Below, piece by piece: positions 36,016-47,800 of a stretch of DNA of 64,000 nt. This DNA comes from Cristatella mucedo. Lineage: Eukaryota; Bryozoa; Phylactolaemata; Cristatellidae. Position numbers and translations under genes: made by a program. Every line of letters starts with the position of its first letter. The stretch's first letter is position 1. Location: NCBI GenBank assembly GCA_009760855.2, contig WPIO01000054.1, positions 1,487,001 through 1,551,000 on the forward strand, read 5' to 3'. The notes beneath the pieces are model-generated. The model did not search any database. It was not told the DNA's origin and saw only the letters and a list, made by a program, of their open reading frames with translations.

Positions 36016-36183
36016 GCTAATAAATATATAAATATATAAATATATAAATATATAAATATATAAATATATAAATATATAAATATATAAATATATAAATATA
36101 TAAATATATAAATATATAAATATATATAAATATAAATATAGATAAATATATATACATATATAAATATAAATATATATATATAC

Positions 36184-36229
<46 letters not shown>

Positions 36230-36269
36230 TTAAAATATATAAATATAAATATATAAATATATAAATATA

Positions 36270-36312
<43 letters not shown>

Positions 36313-36433
36313 ATATAAATAAATAAAATAAATAAATAAATATATAAATATATATATATAAATATATATAAATATAAATATATATATATATAAATATATA
36401 AATATATATATATATAAATATATATATATATAA

Positions 36434-36464
<31 letters not shown>

Positions 36465-36517
36465 AATATATAAATATATATAAATATATAAAAATATATA
36501 AATATATAAATAAATAT

Positions 36518-36554
<37 letters not shown>

Positions 36555-37057
36555 AATATATAAATATATAAATAAATAAATATAAATAAATAATATAAAA
36601 ATATAATATATAAATATATATATAAAATATAAATAAATATAATATATAAATATATAAATATAATAATATAAAATATATAAAATATATATAATATATAAAA
36701 TATAAATATAATAAATATATAAATATATAAATATATAAATATATAAAAATATATAATATATAAATATATAAATATATAAATATATAAATATATAAATATA
36801 TAAAATAAAATATAAATATATAAATATATAATAATAAATATAAATATATATAAATATAAAATATAAATATATATAAAATATAAATATATAAATATATATA
36901 AATATATATATATATATAAATATATATAAATAGAATAATATATATAGAAAATAATAATATATAAATATATATAATATAAATATATATATATAATATAATA
37001 TAAATATATATAATATATAATATAAATATATATATATAATATATATATATATATAAA

Positions 37058-37089
<32 letters not shown>

Positions 37090-37091
37090 AA

Positions 37092-37124
<33 letters not shown>
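36016..37124. repeat. 1.1-kb (TAAATATA)n-type AT array
   Basis: Pure A/T array built mainly of AAATATAT octamers with AAAT tetramer and TA dinucleotide blocks. The 449-codon Tyr/Ile/Leu frame across it is a by-product of the repeat. It lies in the intron between stalk exons 2 and 3 of gene B. Confidence 0.95.
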
Positions 37125-37920
37125 GTCCAGTTCTAGTGACAGAGAAAGTGGGCTCGAAGCTCACGTATGCTAGTTTTAGCAGGACGCCCATAGGTCAGTT
37201 CCAAGGACGCTGCGGCAGAGGATTGCAAGGTGAGGGCTGACAATTTTTAATTGCAAGCAGAATCTTCATTTTGCTCAAGTCAGCCAATCAAGCTATACAA
37301 ATGAAATTTATTACTATTGTTATTGTCATTATCAAGGATCTCTGCACTGATTTCGGTCACTCAGGCAACCACTACCGAGTCTTGGTGCGATTCTGTCGAA
37401 TGAATTGGTTCGTCTACATAAAGAAAATAAGTTGGTATATCGAGATACGGGCGCTTTTGATTGCAGCCACGCTTAGCTACCATGGGCATTTCTGTTTGCA
37501 CGGACATACTTCACGAATCGTAAATCGCGCCTCGAAGTCGTAACTACAGCAGTCTCAGTCGCTCACCTGTAAGGACTAGCTACTTGCTTCGGGAATTGGT
37601 TCTGTAGCCGAGAAATTTAGTTCAGAATCTAATACGACAGTTCATTCGTGACTCGTGGGTGATGGATGGAAGTTATGGATAATTGCTGAGGATCCTTGTC
37701 AGCAGTCATCTTGTGCTATTCTCGCTGCTTGCAACTATAGTGTTGAGTATTGTACCAAAGTATACCCTGCTATAGGGACGGCTATAAACTGTGAGCTGGC
37801 CGTAGAATTTGTGGCCTGCAGCCGGATTGGCTACTAGATCTGGCAAAGTTGGCAGTAGCAGAATCCTTGGACGGTCACCTTAATTTTTATAAGGAATTTT
37901 TTTCTAATCAAAACTCGGCA
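37125..37920. other. Gene B intron between AT array and LINE-A relic, no feature seen
   Basis: No repeat or coding match found within the window. Confidence 0.4.
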
Positions 37921-37924
37921 AGTA

Positions 37925-38060
37925 GGAGAGCAGTGCTATGCTGAAGCTTTGCTTTGCATCCGACCCACTTACTTCATTCGCAGCCTGCGTTGGCGACCTT
38001 TGCATACGGATGGCCACAAACTTCATGAAGCTTAATGTCGATGAGACCAAACAATACCAA
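37925..38060 (+). mobile_element. LINE-A small RT fragment
   Basis: Encodes the segment around ACxxDLCIRMATNFMKLNVDETK, equivalent to the region just after the catalytic box of LINE-A. No 3' end is attached. Confidence 0.55.
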
Positions 38061-38799
38061 ATAATACCAAATAGTTACATGCAATTTTACGGTCAACCTT
38101 AGATTGCATGTTCCTACCCTCAAAATTAGTTGATTTAGCATCACTTCAGTGATCTTTAAGTAAATACTAATATTTAAATACTTTAATAATTTAAATTAAC
38201 ATTTGAATAATTTAAATACTTTAAATACTTTAAATTACACATTAATAAATTTACAACGTCATTATGTTAATTACATTTATACTTTTCGGACAATGGTCCT
38301 TGACCTTGACCTGTTTTCAACGACGGCATGCTTGCCCTTGTGAGTGTCGCTACGTCCACTTGGCTTCACCTGCGGCCGCGTAAACGTGATTCCAGCATGA
38401 TAAATGCCATGCCTCGCTCTTTGTGACCAGATGTCCCAGCCAACTTTGTGCGCTTAAGACGATGCGACGGTTTTGTGAATCGGCATATCTCAAATACAAA
38501 GAGATTAGAATTCCTATTACGAGTTGCAGTAGCTTAATTGTTGACGGCTTATCAAAAGCTCTGTCAGTCGGTGAATGCTATATTAACAAAAAAAACTAGT
38601 GAGATGCACGCTACTACTGGTAATGAGCACATGTGCTTCTGAAATGTACCGTTCTACCGTTAGGGAAATTGACTTCTTATAAACGTGTGGGTCTTCTTGA
38701 TCGCTGTGGGTTTTGGCAAATAATCCTAGGCAAGTGCATATCGGTACGGCATCTAAAGAAGAAGATGGCAACGCTATGTAGTACAGAAGCACTCACTTA

Positions 38800-39735
38800 C
38801 GTTGCCCAGCAACGTCTCTAGCCGTGCTATTCGCTCCGCCCCCTCCGCCATATTCGCTGCCGAATCGTTCCAGCAGTCAGTGGCTCTCGGGCCTGCTGAA
38901 ACTTCGGCTGCCGATCCTACAGTTGGCTTTTGGAGCCCAGTGAGCTCAGTGAGTAAGAAACGCTCGATAATAAAGGATAACATGTTACAAAATCTTGGCC
39001 TGCTTGCTTTGAACGAGACGTGGCTGAAATAGATTGACCGTCAAACCGACGACGTTGCTCCAACGGGTCTCTCTTTCTTTCTTGCATACCCCTAGTTCCA
39101 TCAGATTTAGTCGCCATTATCGCACGTCCCTCCCTCAATTTTAGGCGGTTTCCGTCAGTCCTATCGAAAGCCTTTTAGAATATCTTGCTTTGAGTCCCTC
39201 AGACGTCAAGCTGCCAATGGCGACAGTAACTTATCGCCCTCACTCACTAAGTCATCATTTATTTCAGACTTTTTCCTATAGCATTTCTTTCTGCGAGCTA
39301 GAAATCAATCGTTCCTTCGTTGTGCTGAGGAATTTTAACATTCCTTTCGGCAACTTAACCGATGCCTTGAGCGCCGCATTTCCTTCAATGACTAATTCAG
39401 AATCTGTTGTGGCTCATGTCCACGACTCCACTCCTAACAAGGGTCGTACGGTCGATCAAACATGCTCCCACAATTAAATACTATTGTCTCATATTATTGC
39501 AGAATTCTGTACAGATGAGAATACGCAGATCTCATTCAGTCGAGAGTGTTCTAATCTGTACCCTCACCCGCATCTACAATCGCTTGCTAATCGCGAAACC
39601 TTTTGACCCTTGACATTGATGCTGTCCGATTGAGAAGATCTTTTTCGCTCCTGCTGCTCAATCCTCCTTTCGATTTGTTATCATCGGTAGAATGTCACAA
39701 AACGACACCGGCCAATGTTTTTGACAAGTTCAAAA
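38800..39735 (+). mobile_element. LINE-A 5' part: endonuclease fragment
   Basis: The only LINE-A endonuclease in the window. Frames across it read LGLLALNETWLK, then ATVTYRPHSLSH, then FVVLRNFNIPFGNLTDALSAAF, which correspond to the APE motifs LxLTETWL, YRPP and GDFN. Catalytic GDFN is changed to RNFN and frames are broken. It is 3'-truncated. It lies inside the duplicated block that otherwise matches 12.6-14.7 kb. Confidence 0.7.
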
Positions 39736-40009
39736 CCTGTGAATAAGCGCACTGTGCGCCCTCACCCAGATGCCCTACGGTTTACAGAGAGACAGAGAGA
39801 GACAGAAAAACGTGCTTGGCCGTAGCATTTAACTCATTAGTTTAGAGACCAAAATGCGTGCGGCTGACTACGCACTTGAAATGGGCTTTGTCCACTAGCT
39901 AATCAGCAGTGCTGTGCACCAACTACAGAGGAGGATGCTCGTGACTCAAAGATACGACTGCTTCGCAAAGTAGAGCGTGTCACATAGGCACGAGTAACCC
40001 TCAACCCAC

Positions 40010-40255
40010 CTTGAAGTTCATCGCTAGAATAATTCCTGGTGTGATTAAATGCACCATCAGCAGTCAGTTGAGAGGCCCATGTGGAGCCAATAACGTCAGC
40101 AGCTGCCTCCATGGTTCTACCGTACGACCTTCCGGCGGATGTGCTGATAGTTTGCTCCGTTGCAGCTTCGCTGGCTGATGTCTTTGCGGTCATTGCTGCA
40201 GATTCAGTAACCACAGAAGAATCAAATGCCGAGGAGCTGACTGTCTGCTTTATAT
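40010..40255 (-). CDS. Gene B exon 4: Ser/Thr-rich stalk module 2
   Basis: The exon has 82 codons and is phase 1-1. It is a paralog of the module at 43094-43348. The acceptor is AATTTCATCTGTAG and the donor is a weaker GTGGGT, preceded by CAAG as in the other copies. It starts with AT, so joined to the preceding C it makes His. It encodes a Ser/Thr/Ala-rich segment with SSSAFDSSVVTES, TSASEAATEQTISTSAG and a sequon stretch NHTRNYSS near the end. The flanking introns also align with those around 14.1 kb and 43.1 kb, so the module was duplicated with its surroundings. The unusual donor may make inclusion of this exon less efficient than its neighbours (inference). Confidence 0.75.
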
Positions 40256-40709
40256 CTACAGATGAAATTTTATCACGTACTGATATTAGCTTCACTACGG
40301 TTCGTTCGAGGATGTGTCTGAAAACGAAAAGTTTGCAGCCGATTTAAATATACAGTCTAGCCCTGTCATTAGCGAGTTCCATGAAGTAAAGCTTTACCAA
40401 CATCACAACACAATGTTGGACGCAGCTGTGTTTTTATGACCAAAGCCATTCGAAAGCTTAAGCTTTCGATATTAAGGCCTAATGTACCCGAACGGCGGCC
40501 TTCGATAACACGACTGCGACAGCATTACCCTGCTACTCGGCCTTAACCATTGGAGCTGACCCGCTTGAAATCAGCTGGCTGGCACTGTTGCCTTGTGAAA
40601 AATTAGCTCGCTAGACACGAATGCAAGTTGCAGTTATTTAGTTATTTAATATTAAAACAAGTATGCTATGATCTTCAAGGCATTTCATGAGCCTTTAAAA
40701 ATACTGTAG

Positions 40710-41345
40710 TCAGTAATAATAGTAATAATAACAATATTAATGGACTTGATAAAGTGCCCTATGAGAACTCAATATCTCTCTAGGCGCTTTACATTTGCTG
40801 CAAATGGAAATGCAATTGAATGGTGAGTAATATCATGCTTGATAAACAAACAACATAAATAACATGGTTAGGGGTGACATGCACAGATTCTCCATGCAAA
40901 TGTCGTTAGTGGCAGCATGCACAGTGTCAGCACTAATAGGCACATGGAGGACGAATTATAGGGAACCACTAAATGGTATCCTAAATAGGTGTTATTAAGT
41001 GCTTTCTAAATGTGGTCAGGTCTGGGGATGTTCTGAGGCCAGTCGGGAGGGATTTTCAGGCTTTGGGCTCCAGCCTGAGCAACATCCGCCGAGTCTATTT
41101 ACACCTTTCCCCATCAAAGAGACTGAAAGTAGTTGTGGTATTTAATTTTTAACTCATATCGACTCGTTAAACTTAGCAAGTAAGTTCCACTCTGTTTTGA
41201 GAACTTTGCGAATCCCTCCAAATAGTCGGCATCGCCCAGTTTGTATAACGACCTTATCTTCAATGCACACTTAGGAACAGTCTCTCTGCTGGTTTTGCTT
41301 TATCTGTCGGCAGAATATGATGCTAGCGATCGCTAAATCATCATG
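40710..41345 (-). mobile_element. LINE-A copy with a 5' inversion (twin priming)
   Basis: From 41075 down to 40710 the minus strand is the LINE-A 3' segment with the hairpin tail and (ATT)n end. From about 41080 to 41345 the plus strand matches the LINE-A RT start (CCGCCGAGTC, AGCAAGTAAGTTCCA, CTTTATCTGTCGGCAG). So the 5' part is inverted relative to the 3' part, the usual twin-priming product. A GAGACAGA satellite begins immediately after. Confidence 0.75.
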
Positions 41346-42893
41346 CTTGGGATAGAGAGACAGAGAGACATAGAGACGTAGAGAGACAGAGAGACCGAGA
41401 GACAGAGAGGCAGAGAGACAGAAAGACAGGCAGACAGAAAGACGGAGTGACAGAGAGACAGCGAGGCAGAGAGACAGAGTGACAGAGTGACAGAGAGACA
41501 GAGAGTCGGAGAGAGACTGAAAGAGAGAGTGACAGAGACAGAGAGACTGAGAGACTGAGAGATGGAGAGACGTGGAGACAGAGAGATGGAGGGACAGAGA
41601 AACAGAGAGACAGAGAGACAGAGATACTGAGAGACGGAGAGACACAGAGAGAAAGAGACAGAGTGAGACGGAGAGACGGAGAGACAGAGAGACAGAGAGA
41701 CAGTAAGACAGAAACACATAGAGACAGAGATACAGAGAGACAGGGAGGCAGAGAGACATAAAGACGGAAAGACAGAGAGAAAGAGAAACAGAGAGACATA
41801 ATGACATAGAGACATAGAGACAGAGAGACAGGGAGACAGGGAGACAGAGAGACAGAGAGACAGAGAGACAGTGTGAGAGAGACAGAGAGGCAGAGAGAGA
41901 CAGAGAGACAGGGAGGCAGAGAGACATAAAGACGGAAAGACAGAGAGAAAGAGAAACAGAGAGACATAATGACATAGAGACATAGAGACAGAGAGACAGG
42001 GAGACAGGGAGACAGAGAGACAGAGAGACAGAGAGACAGTGTGAGAGAGACAGAGAGGCAGAGAGAGACAGAGAGACAGGGAGGCAGAGAGACATGAAGA
42101 CGGAAAGACAGAGAGAAAGAGAAACAGAGAGACATAACGACTTAGAGACATAGAGACAGAGAGACAGGGAGACAAGGAGACAGAGAGACAGAGAGACAGA
42201 GAGACAGAGAGATGAAGAGACGTGGAGACAGGGAGATGGTGAGACAGAGAAACAGAGAGACAGAGAGACAGAGAGACAGAGAGCCAGTGTGAGAGAGACA
42301 GAGAGGCAGAGAGAGACAGAGAGACAGGGAGGCAGAGAGACATAAAGACGGAAAGACAGAGTGAAAGAGAAACAGACATAACGACATAGAGACATAGAGA
42401 CAGAGAGACAGGGAGACAGGGAGACAGAGAGACAGAGAGACAGAGAGACAGAGACACAGATAGACAGAGAGACCGAGAGACCGAGAGACAAAGAGACAGT
42501 GTGAGAGAGACAGAGAGGCAGAGAGAGACAGAGAGACAGAGAGACTGAGAGATGGAGAGACGTGGATACAGGGAGATGGAGAGACAGAGAAACAGAGAGA
42601 CAGAGAGACACAGAGACACAGAGACGGAGAGACGGAGAGACAGAGAGATGGAGAGACAGAGAGACAGAGAGACAGAGTGTCAGAGACAGAGAGACAGAGA
42701 GACAGAGGGACAGAGAGACAGAGAGACAGAGAGACAGAGAGACAGAGAGACAGAGAGACAGAGAGACAGAGAGACAGAGAGACAGAGAGACAGAGAGACA
42801 GAGAGACAGAGAGACAGAGAGACAGAGAGACAGAGAGACAGAGAGACAGAGAGACATAGAGACAGAGACAGTTAGACAGAGAGACAGAGAGAG
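41346..42893. repeat. 1.55-kb GAGACAGA satellite with higher-order structure
   Basis: Basic unit AGAGACAG (8 bp), strongly purine-rich. Variant blocks with CATAAAGACGGAAAGACAG recur at about 41757, 41924, 42093 and 42341; the first three are 167-169 bp apart. The right end (42690-42855) is nearly perfect 8-mers. Long Ser-Leu-Cys-Val or Arg-Glu-Thr frames here are artefacts. Confidence 0.95.
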
Positions 42894-43093
42894 AGGTGCT
42901 AGGCCACAGCATTGAAGTCACTGCTTTGAAGCCCAATGTGCTTGCCGCTGAGTAGGCACTGGAAATTGGCTTCGTCCACCAGATATTCAGCAGTGCTGCG
43001 TGCTAACTACCAACCACAATGCACGAGTCTCCAAGATGCAATTGACTCGCAAAAGAGATGCTGTCACATAGGCACGAGTAACCATCTACTTAC

Positions 43094-43348
43094 GTTGAAA
43101 TTCATTGCTAGAATGATTTCCAGTGTGATTAAATACATCATCAGCAGTCGATCGTGATGTCCATGTGGAGCCAACGACCTTAGCAGCTGCCTCAGTGGTT
43201 TTGCCGTACGTACTTTTGGTGGACGTGCTGATAGTTTCCTCTATCGCATCTTCGCTGGCTGAAGTCTTTGCCGGCATTGCTACCGTTTCTGTGATCACAG
43301 AAGAGTCAGATGCCGAGGAGCTGACTGCCGCCTTCCGTGACGTGTTGC
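43094..43348 (-). CDS. Gene B exon 3: Ser/Thr-rich stalk module 1
   Basis: The exon has 85 codons and is symmetric phase 1. The acceptor follows TTTCATCTGTAG and the donor is GTAAGT. The first bases GC complete the terminal PAN cysteine. Composition is dominated by Ser, Thr, Ala and Glu, with the repeated flavour SSSASDSSVITETV and a central STYGKTTEAAAKVVGS segment. Near the end is a sequon-bearing stretch (NHTGNHSS). It should be an extended, O- and N-glycosylated mucin-like spacer. It is nine nucleotides longer than its four 246-nt paralogs (40010, 35457, 14139, 5746), with which it shares both splice sites. All copies stay open in the same frame, supporting real coding function. No known domain family is recognised. 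Confidence 0.78.
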
Positions 43349-44754
43349 CTACAGATGAAATTCCATCGCGTACGATATTTGCTTGCGTGAGGTTCGTCTC
43401 AAGATCTGTCTGAAAACAAAAACTTTACAGCCGATTTTAAAGTTTAGTCTAGCTCAGTCATTAGTGAGTGGTATGAAGTAGGTCTTTGGAACCTTGGCAA
43501 AAATATGGTGGACACAGTCGTATTTTTGAGACTAAAGCAATTCGAAAGCTTAAGTTGTCAATATTATGGCCTTACGTACCCGAACGCGCACCTTTGGTAA
43601 TACGACTTAGACTGCATTTCCTGGCAACTCGGCCCTTATTATTGGAACTGACCGGCATCAATCCTGAAGACCGTCAGTAATGCCTTGAGAAAAATGGGCT
43701 CGCCGTAGGCGAATGCAAGCTGCAGTTAGTCACCTACCAGCCCGTTCAATTGGCGCAGTAGGAGAGCAAGCTACTGTGCCTTTTCTGAGTTGGAGCTCGG
43801 AAAGGTGGTCCCTTGAACTTTTGTAAAGTGAAGCTAACTGACTGTTAGCTTGTCTAGCCATTCGCGCGGAGAAAATCTAAAGAAATCTTCGGGAGGCGCG
43901 ATGTTCTTAGTTCTTAGTCGGCAGAGTTTTCGTGCCCCCCCCCCAGCACTCTGACAGGTCGGCCGTCCTTTGTACGCCGTCCAGCCATGCTGCCTGAGAA
44001 CCGCGGTGGCTAAACACTGGCCAGCCGAGCGGCCATCGTTTGAAGACAGAATCAAAAAGTGACTCAATTTTTGAGAAACGTTTTCCTTAACAGCAGCCAG
44101 ATTTAAATGGCAGACAGCTTTTTGATAAAACTCTGCCGTAAGAGCGGCAGAAGCATTAGCCTCACTATCTCGATTGTTCGAGAGCTCAGGTCTAGGAAAG
44201 TGTGCGAGTGGCCGCCAGTGCGTGGCAGGCTTTCCGCTCCTCGCGAGCTAAGCACTGGCAGTCCCGCCTCGCGCATTGGGCAGCGCGGCTTCGCCAGCGT
44301 CGGCGGACGCCACCCAGCGGTGAGCCGCGTAATAGCGGCGCAAGCCCTCGGCGCATGAGCCAGCCCGTGGCTCGGCGAAGCGCCGCTAAGTAGACCCGGC
44401 ACTGACTTATACGAATCCAGAAGATTCCGGTGGAACGTCTGCTCTGTAGCGCCTACGCGCGGTTAACGAGCTAACTCGGATTTTTGGAGTGAGTCGATTC
44501 ACATTTAGATAAAAGTACTACGTTTTTGATTAAAGAATGCCTGCCCGATCAGCAGGCGTGGAAAATTGGCGGTGTGACGTCAGTCAGTCAGTTGACGTCT
44601 GGCCACGTGCACTTGCTATCACGACTTGTCCCTGGGGAAAATGTCCCTGCTAAATCACGGTTATTTGTGTAAGTTTAAAAAAATCTACGCGTCTCTTCTT
44701 TCAACTCCCGGTGCGTTCTCTTACTTCAGCCCACCAGTGGCTGCAGTTTCTTAC

Positions 44755-44991
44755 AGGAGGCTTGAAATACTATGTCCGGACCGGATGTGATTAAAGTCCT
44801 TGATCCATAGCATGTCTTTTCGTTGCTGGCGTATCGTACGAATGTGCATCGTGGAAAATTCTGAGAGCAAATGTAGCAGCATTCCGCGAGCGTTCTTGCT
44901 GGAAGGGTGACGTAGTCATCTGAGCTTTTACTCGAAGAAACGCGATCATAATTCAAGATGGCGGTAAAGTTGCATCGAAATAGTGACGACC
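44755..44991 (-). CDS. Gene B exon 2: PAN/apple-like domain
   Basis: The exon has 79 codons and phase 1 at both ends. Its acceptor is a pyrimidine-rich TTTCAG and its donor is GTAAGA. It starts Gly-Ser-Ser-Leu-Phe-Arg and encodes a Cys pattern CNF ... ECCYICS ... RCTFVRY ... KTCY ... SC, which matches the PAN/apple fold: a central helix with CCxxC, then a strand ending CxFVRY. The last Cys codon is split (T|GC) across the intron and completed by the first two bases of the next stalk exon. PAN modules bind proteins or carbohydrates in plasma kallikrein, HGF and many invertebrate secreted proteins. Two paralogous exons lie at 15772-16002 and 62481-62726. Family assignment is from the Cys/hydrophobic pattern; the ligand is unknown. 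Confidence 0.8.
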
Positions 44992-45159
44992 CTGAAACGG
45001 ATACAGCGAGATGAGCGATTGTGAGTGTGTGCGGCTCCGTATGAGTCACCGATTGGGGCAAAGTAGCAACTCACTGACTCGGCTCTAAGATCGCGATTGG
45101 CTGCCGCGACCCACGACTCTCACGGCCCGTGCGTTAGACGATTAGCCACTTGGTGAGCC

Positions 45160-45365
45160 GTGATGGCACACTAGGTAAGGCGGTCGCTTTCACGACCTCG
45201 GTCCCGAGGTCGTGGTATCGATTCCTGCGGTGGGCGATTCTGTATCGCCTTGTGCAAGCGGTGGTGATAGCCGTCAAGGCTCTTCTGTCGCTAGACAAAA
45301 AGAGGCTGTTCAATCAGCTAGGATTTTGGAGCCCTGCTTTTAGCATTACATTACATTACATTGCG
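45160..45365 (+). mobile_element. SINE-2 copy with (TTACA)n tail
   Basis: Most complete copy: head GGCACACTAGGTAAGGCGG, B box GTGGTATCGATTCCTGC, body AAGCGGTGGTGATAGCCG and GGCTCTTCTGTCGCTA, end TTTTAGCATTACATTACATT. Flanked by 52-54-bp direct repeats (45100-45152 and 45364-45417). Confidence 0.75.
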
Positions 45366-45970
45366 CTGCCGTGACCCACGACATTCACGGCCCGTGCGTT
45401 AGATGATTAGTCACTTTGGAGCCCCGCTTTTAGCATTACATTGCACATACTTGGCTTGAAGCTTACTCTTTTCGAGTTTTACGAATCGCAACTTGAAACG
45501 CGCCTCGTACTTTAGAAATGTGACCTTCTGCGGCTCCGGCGATATCTCTCTCTTTGAAACTGAGCGTGCGGTGCTAGGAGTAGAGCTGTGGGCGTAGCGT
45601 CGCCGTCACGTGGTTCCAACCATGTGACAGCGCTTCGCACCCGCTTAATGGATGCGAAGAACGACTGGCACGTGAGCAACCCGCGACAGCGGACTTCGAC
45701 CCGGCAGGAGCGCAGCGTACTTCCGGTACATGAGGGCAAACTTCGCGTCCAAAATGGCGCCAAAGCGCCGCCCAAGCCGTCGTCATTTGAGCCGTTTCAT
45801 CAAGTGACGACGACGTGGCTAGGTTAGCGAAATAGCCAGCAGAGTTCGAGGTTAGGTTAATGTCGAGGCTATGTTAGCGAGGTAGCCAGCACCGGAGCTC
45901 AGCCCTCGTGCGTCGCCATTGCCAACTATCGGTCCGAGTCGTCGCGAAACCACCGAAGCCGTCAGTTTGA

Positions 45971-46020
45971 GCGCTTGTCTGCGCTTGTCTGCGCTTGTCT
46001 GCGCTTGTCTGCGCTTGTCT
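45971..46020. repeat. Five perfect copies of GCGCTTGTCT
   Basis: 10-bp unit, five tandem copies without change. Confidence 0.95.
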
Positions 46021-46139
46021 GCTTGGTCAGCGGTCATGGTGACGTGACCATAATCGCCCCGTAATCTTCTAGATAACATCATGGAAAAAATTCGGCACTC
46101 AATTAATGGTCAAAGGGCGTGCGCTTAGAAAAAAATATT

Positions 46140-46290
46140 AAAGTATGCACATATATATGTATACATCGTACATATAGTATATATATATATCTTTTTAGGT
46201 AAATATATATATATGTGTGTGCGTGTGTGCATGTGTGCTCGCGTGTGCGCGTGCGCGCGTGCGCGCGTGCGCGCGTGCGTGTGTATGCAT
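46140..46290. repeat. (TA)n and (GTGC)n compound microsatellite
   Basis: ATATATAT blocks followed by GTGTGTGCGTGTG and GCGCGTGCGCGC runs with possible Z-DNA-forming alternation. Confidence 0.85.
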
Positions 46291-46304
46291 ATATTTACAT
46301 GATA

Positions 46305-46445
46305 ACCCAGGAAGTAAGGTGCTCGCTCTTCACGATCGAGGTCGGGGGTTCGAGTCCTATAGTGGGCGATACTTTACTGAAACTGCAAATAGTGGTGATA
46401 GCATTGAAGGCTCTTCCACCGCTATACGCTTGAGGTTTTAAATTA
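46305..46445 (+). mobile_element. SINE-2 copy
   Basis: Head AAGTAAGGTGCTCGCTCTTC, B box GGGGGTTCGAGTCC, body AGTGGTGATAGCATTGAAGG. Confidence 0.7.
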
Positions 46446-46489
46446 GCTAATATGTTACGTATGCGCTGGCAACCACTAAAATCAAAACG

Positions 46490-47110
46490 CTACACAACGG
46501 TTAAAAATTAAAGGCATGCGAAGCAACTTTGCATCATGACGCTGCGAACGTGGACATGAATCGTGCCGCGAAGAACGCGTGGCCTTCTGGGGGCTTAGTG
46601 AGAATGAAGGTATAACGGCATTTAAGTTGACGCCAAGAGTCGAACTCATTCGAAGGCCGCAAAAGGCGAGCGGCGAGAAATCTCTCAAATGCACTCTTCG
46701 CATCTCTGAAGTATGAAGCAGTGCCCATTAAAAGGAAGAGGAAGAGAGAAAAAATAAGAAAGAATGACGAAAAATATAGAAAGTATAAGAATCTAGTTGT
46801 CTGCCAAAACTCTGTACTGCTGGGCTCAGTTGACTTCGCCGCTTGCTGTCACGGCACCTACTTCCAATACTTCCGCTGCTCGCTGTCACGGAAACTACTT
46901 GCCACATTTCCGCTGCTCGCTGTCACGGCACCTACTTCCAGAAATTTCGCTGCTCGACAGTTTCAGTATCCATCGAAGGGACACATAGGAAGGAAACGGA
47001 TCCCGATTTGATTGTGAATTCATCTTCAAAAACGATTCTGAGCCCAAGGAAGTAGTCGCGCGCGTGGCATCCACGCAAAGCGGTCGGCCCAAGCTTGCAG
47101 CGCCCTCTCC
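46490..47110. repeat. Gene B intron 1 segment duplicated in gene C, with 37-bp tandem repeat
   Basis: Counterpart of 21180-21770. Three 37-bp units begin at 46841, 46878 and 46915 with CTYGCTGTCACGG. Both copies lie downstream of the signal exon in the first intron. Confidence 0.65.
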
Positions 47111-47699
47111 CAGCACTGGCTTAGGCCTTTGCCGGCGCGCACGTTCAACGGTGGCAACGACCGTCCCAGATTGTTCGCGATAGCTCGGTTTCTCTTTTCT
47201 TTTACTTGGTGCCCAGCACCAGATCCAGTGTGCCGCCATCGACTCAAGGACAATGCGCACTCGGCAGCGAGTGAAACGCGCAATTAGCCGCGCGCACAAA
47301 ATCGATCGCCGACGTTTGCCTTGCTGCGCTTGCTTGAATTGCGGGTGCGAGCGCTCCTCTAACCTCCCTCTCTCCGCTGGAACAGCGGCACCAATTTGCT
47401 GATTAGCACCAAGGAAATGCCGATCTCCCGATAGAGGACGCCGCTATCGCGCCTTTGAATACGAGTGGTCCAAGATAGCAACCATTCGACACATCCACCC
47501 GATGTATCGAATGCGATGACGGGACAGGTAGTAAAAGAAAGACTATTGGAAAATTAATTTGACATGTGCGCGCTAACGTAAGTTCTCTCTAGGTTGTCTA
47601 GAAGTATACTAGAACCCCGTCAGGGTCGTTGGTTGACCAAAAAAATCTTGTCCCTCTCGTCGAGATCTCGTCGAGAGTAAAGAAATAAGTGGCCTCCGC

Positions 47700-47800
47700 T
47701 GAGAGAGAAAAAGAGAGAGAGAGAGGTAAAGAGAGACGGAGAGGAGAGAAGGGAGAGATAAGGAGAGAGAGAGAGAGAGAGAGGAAGGGAGGGAAAGAGA
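47700..47800. repeat. (GA)n-rich tract
   Basis: GAGAGA runs with AAAG and ACGG interruptions; a similar tract is at 22205-22245 in gene C intron 1. Confidence 0.85.

Larger units (their letters stand above)
38315..40650. repeat. Stalk-exon duplication block in gene B (second stalk)
   Basis: Aligns with 12.58-14.75 kb, with a LINE-A endonuclease fragment (38800-39735) inserted. The 3' half (39830-40650) also matches the blocks at 13.9, 35.2 and 42.9 kb. Confidence 0.65.
42910..45100. repeat. Stalk plus PAN duplication block in gene B
   Basis: Aligns with 13.9-16.1 kb over exons and intron, including CGGTGGCTAAACACTGGCCAG-like, GGGCAGCGCGGCTTCGCCAG and TGACGTCAGTCAGTCAG segments. This shows that the whole exon 2-3 interval was copied between genes B and C. 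Confidence 0.75.

Noticed and set aside
35842-37191. 449-codon open frame rich in Tyr/Ile/Leu
   Set aside because: Produced entirely by the AT octamer array; no unique sequence.
41271-42936. Several 260-530-codon frames rich in Ser/Leu/Cys/Val or Arg/Glu/Thr
   Set aside because: Frames across the GAGACAGA satellite; the 8-bp unit lacks stops in these frames.
44107-44402. Open frames on both strands in GC-rich DNA between stalk and PAN exons of gene B
   Set aside because: Aligned intron of gene C (15.3 kb) and block 1 (7.0 kb) does not keep the frame open.
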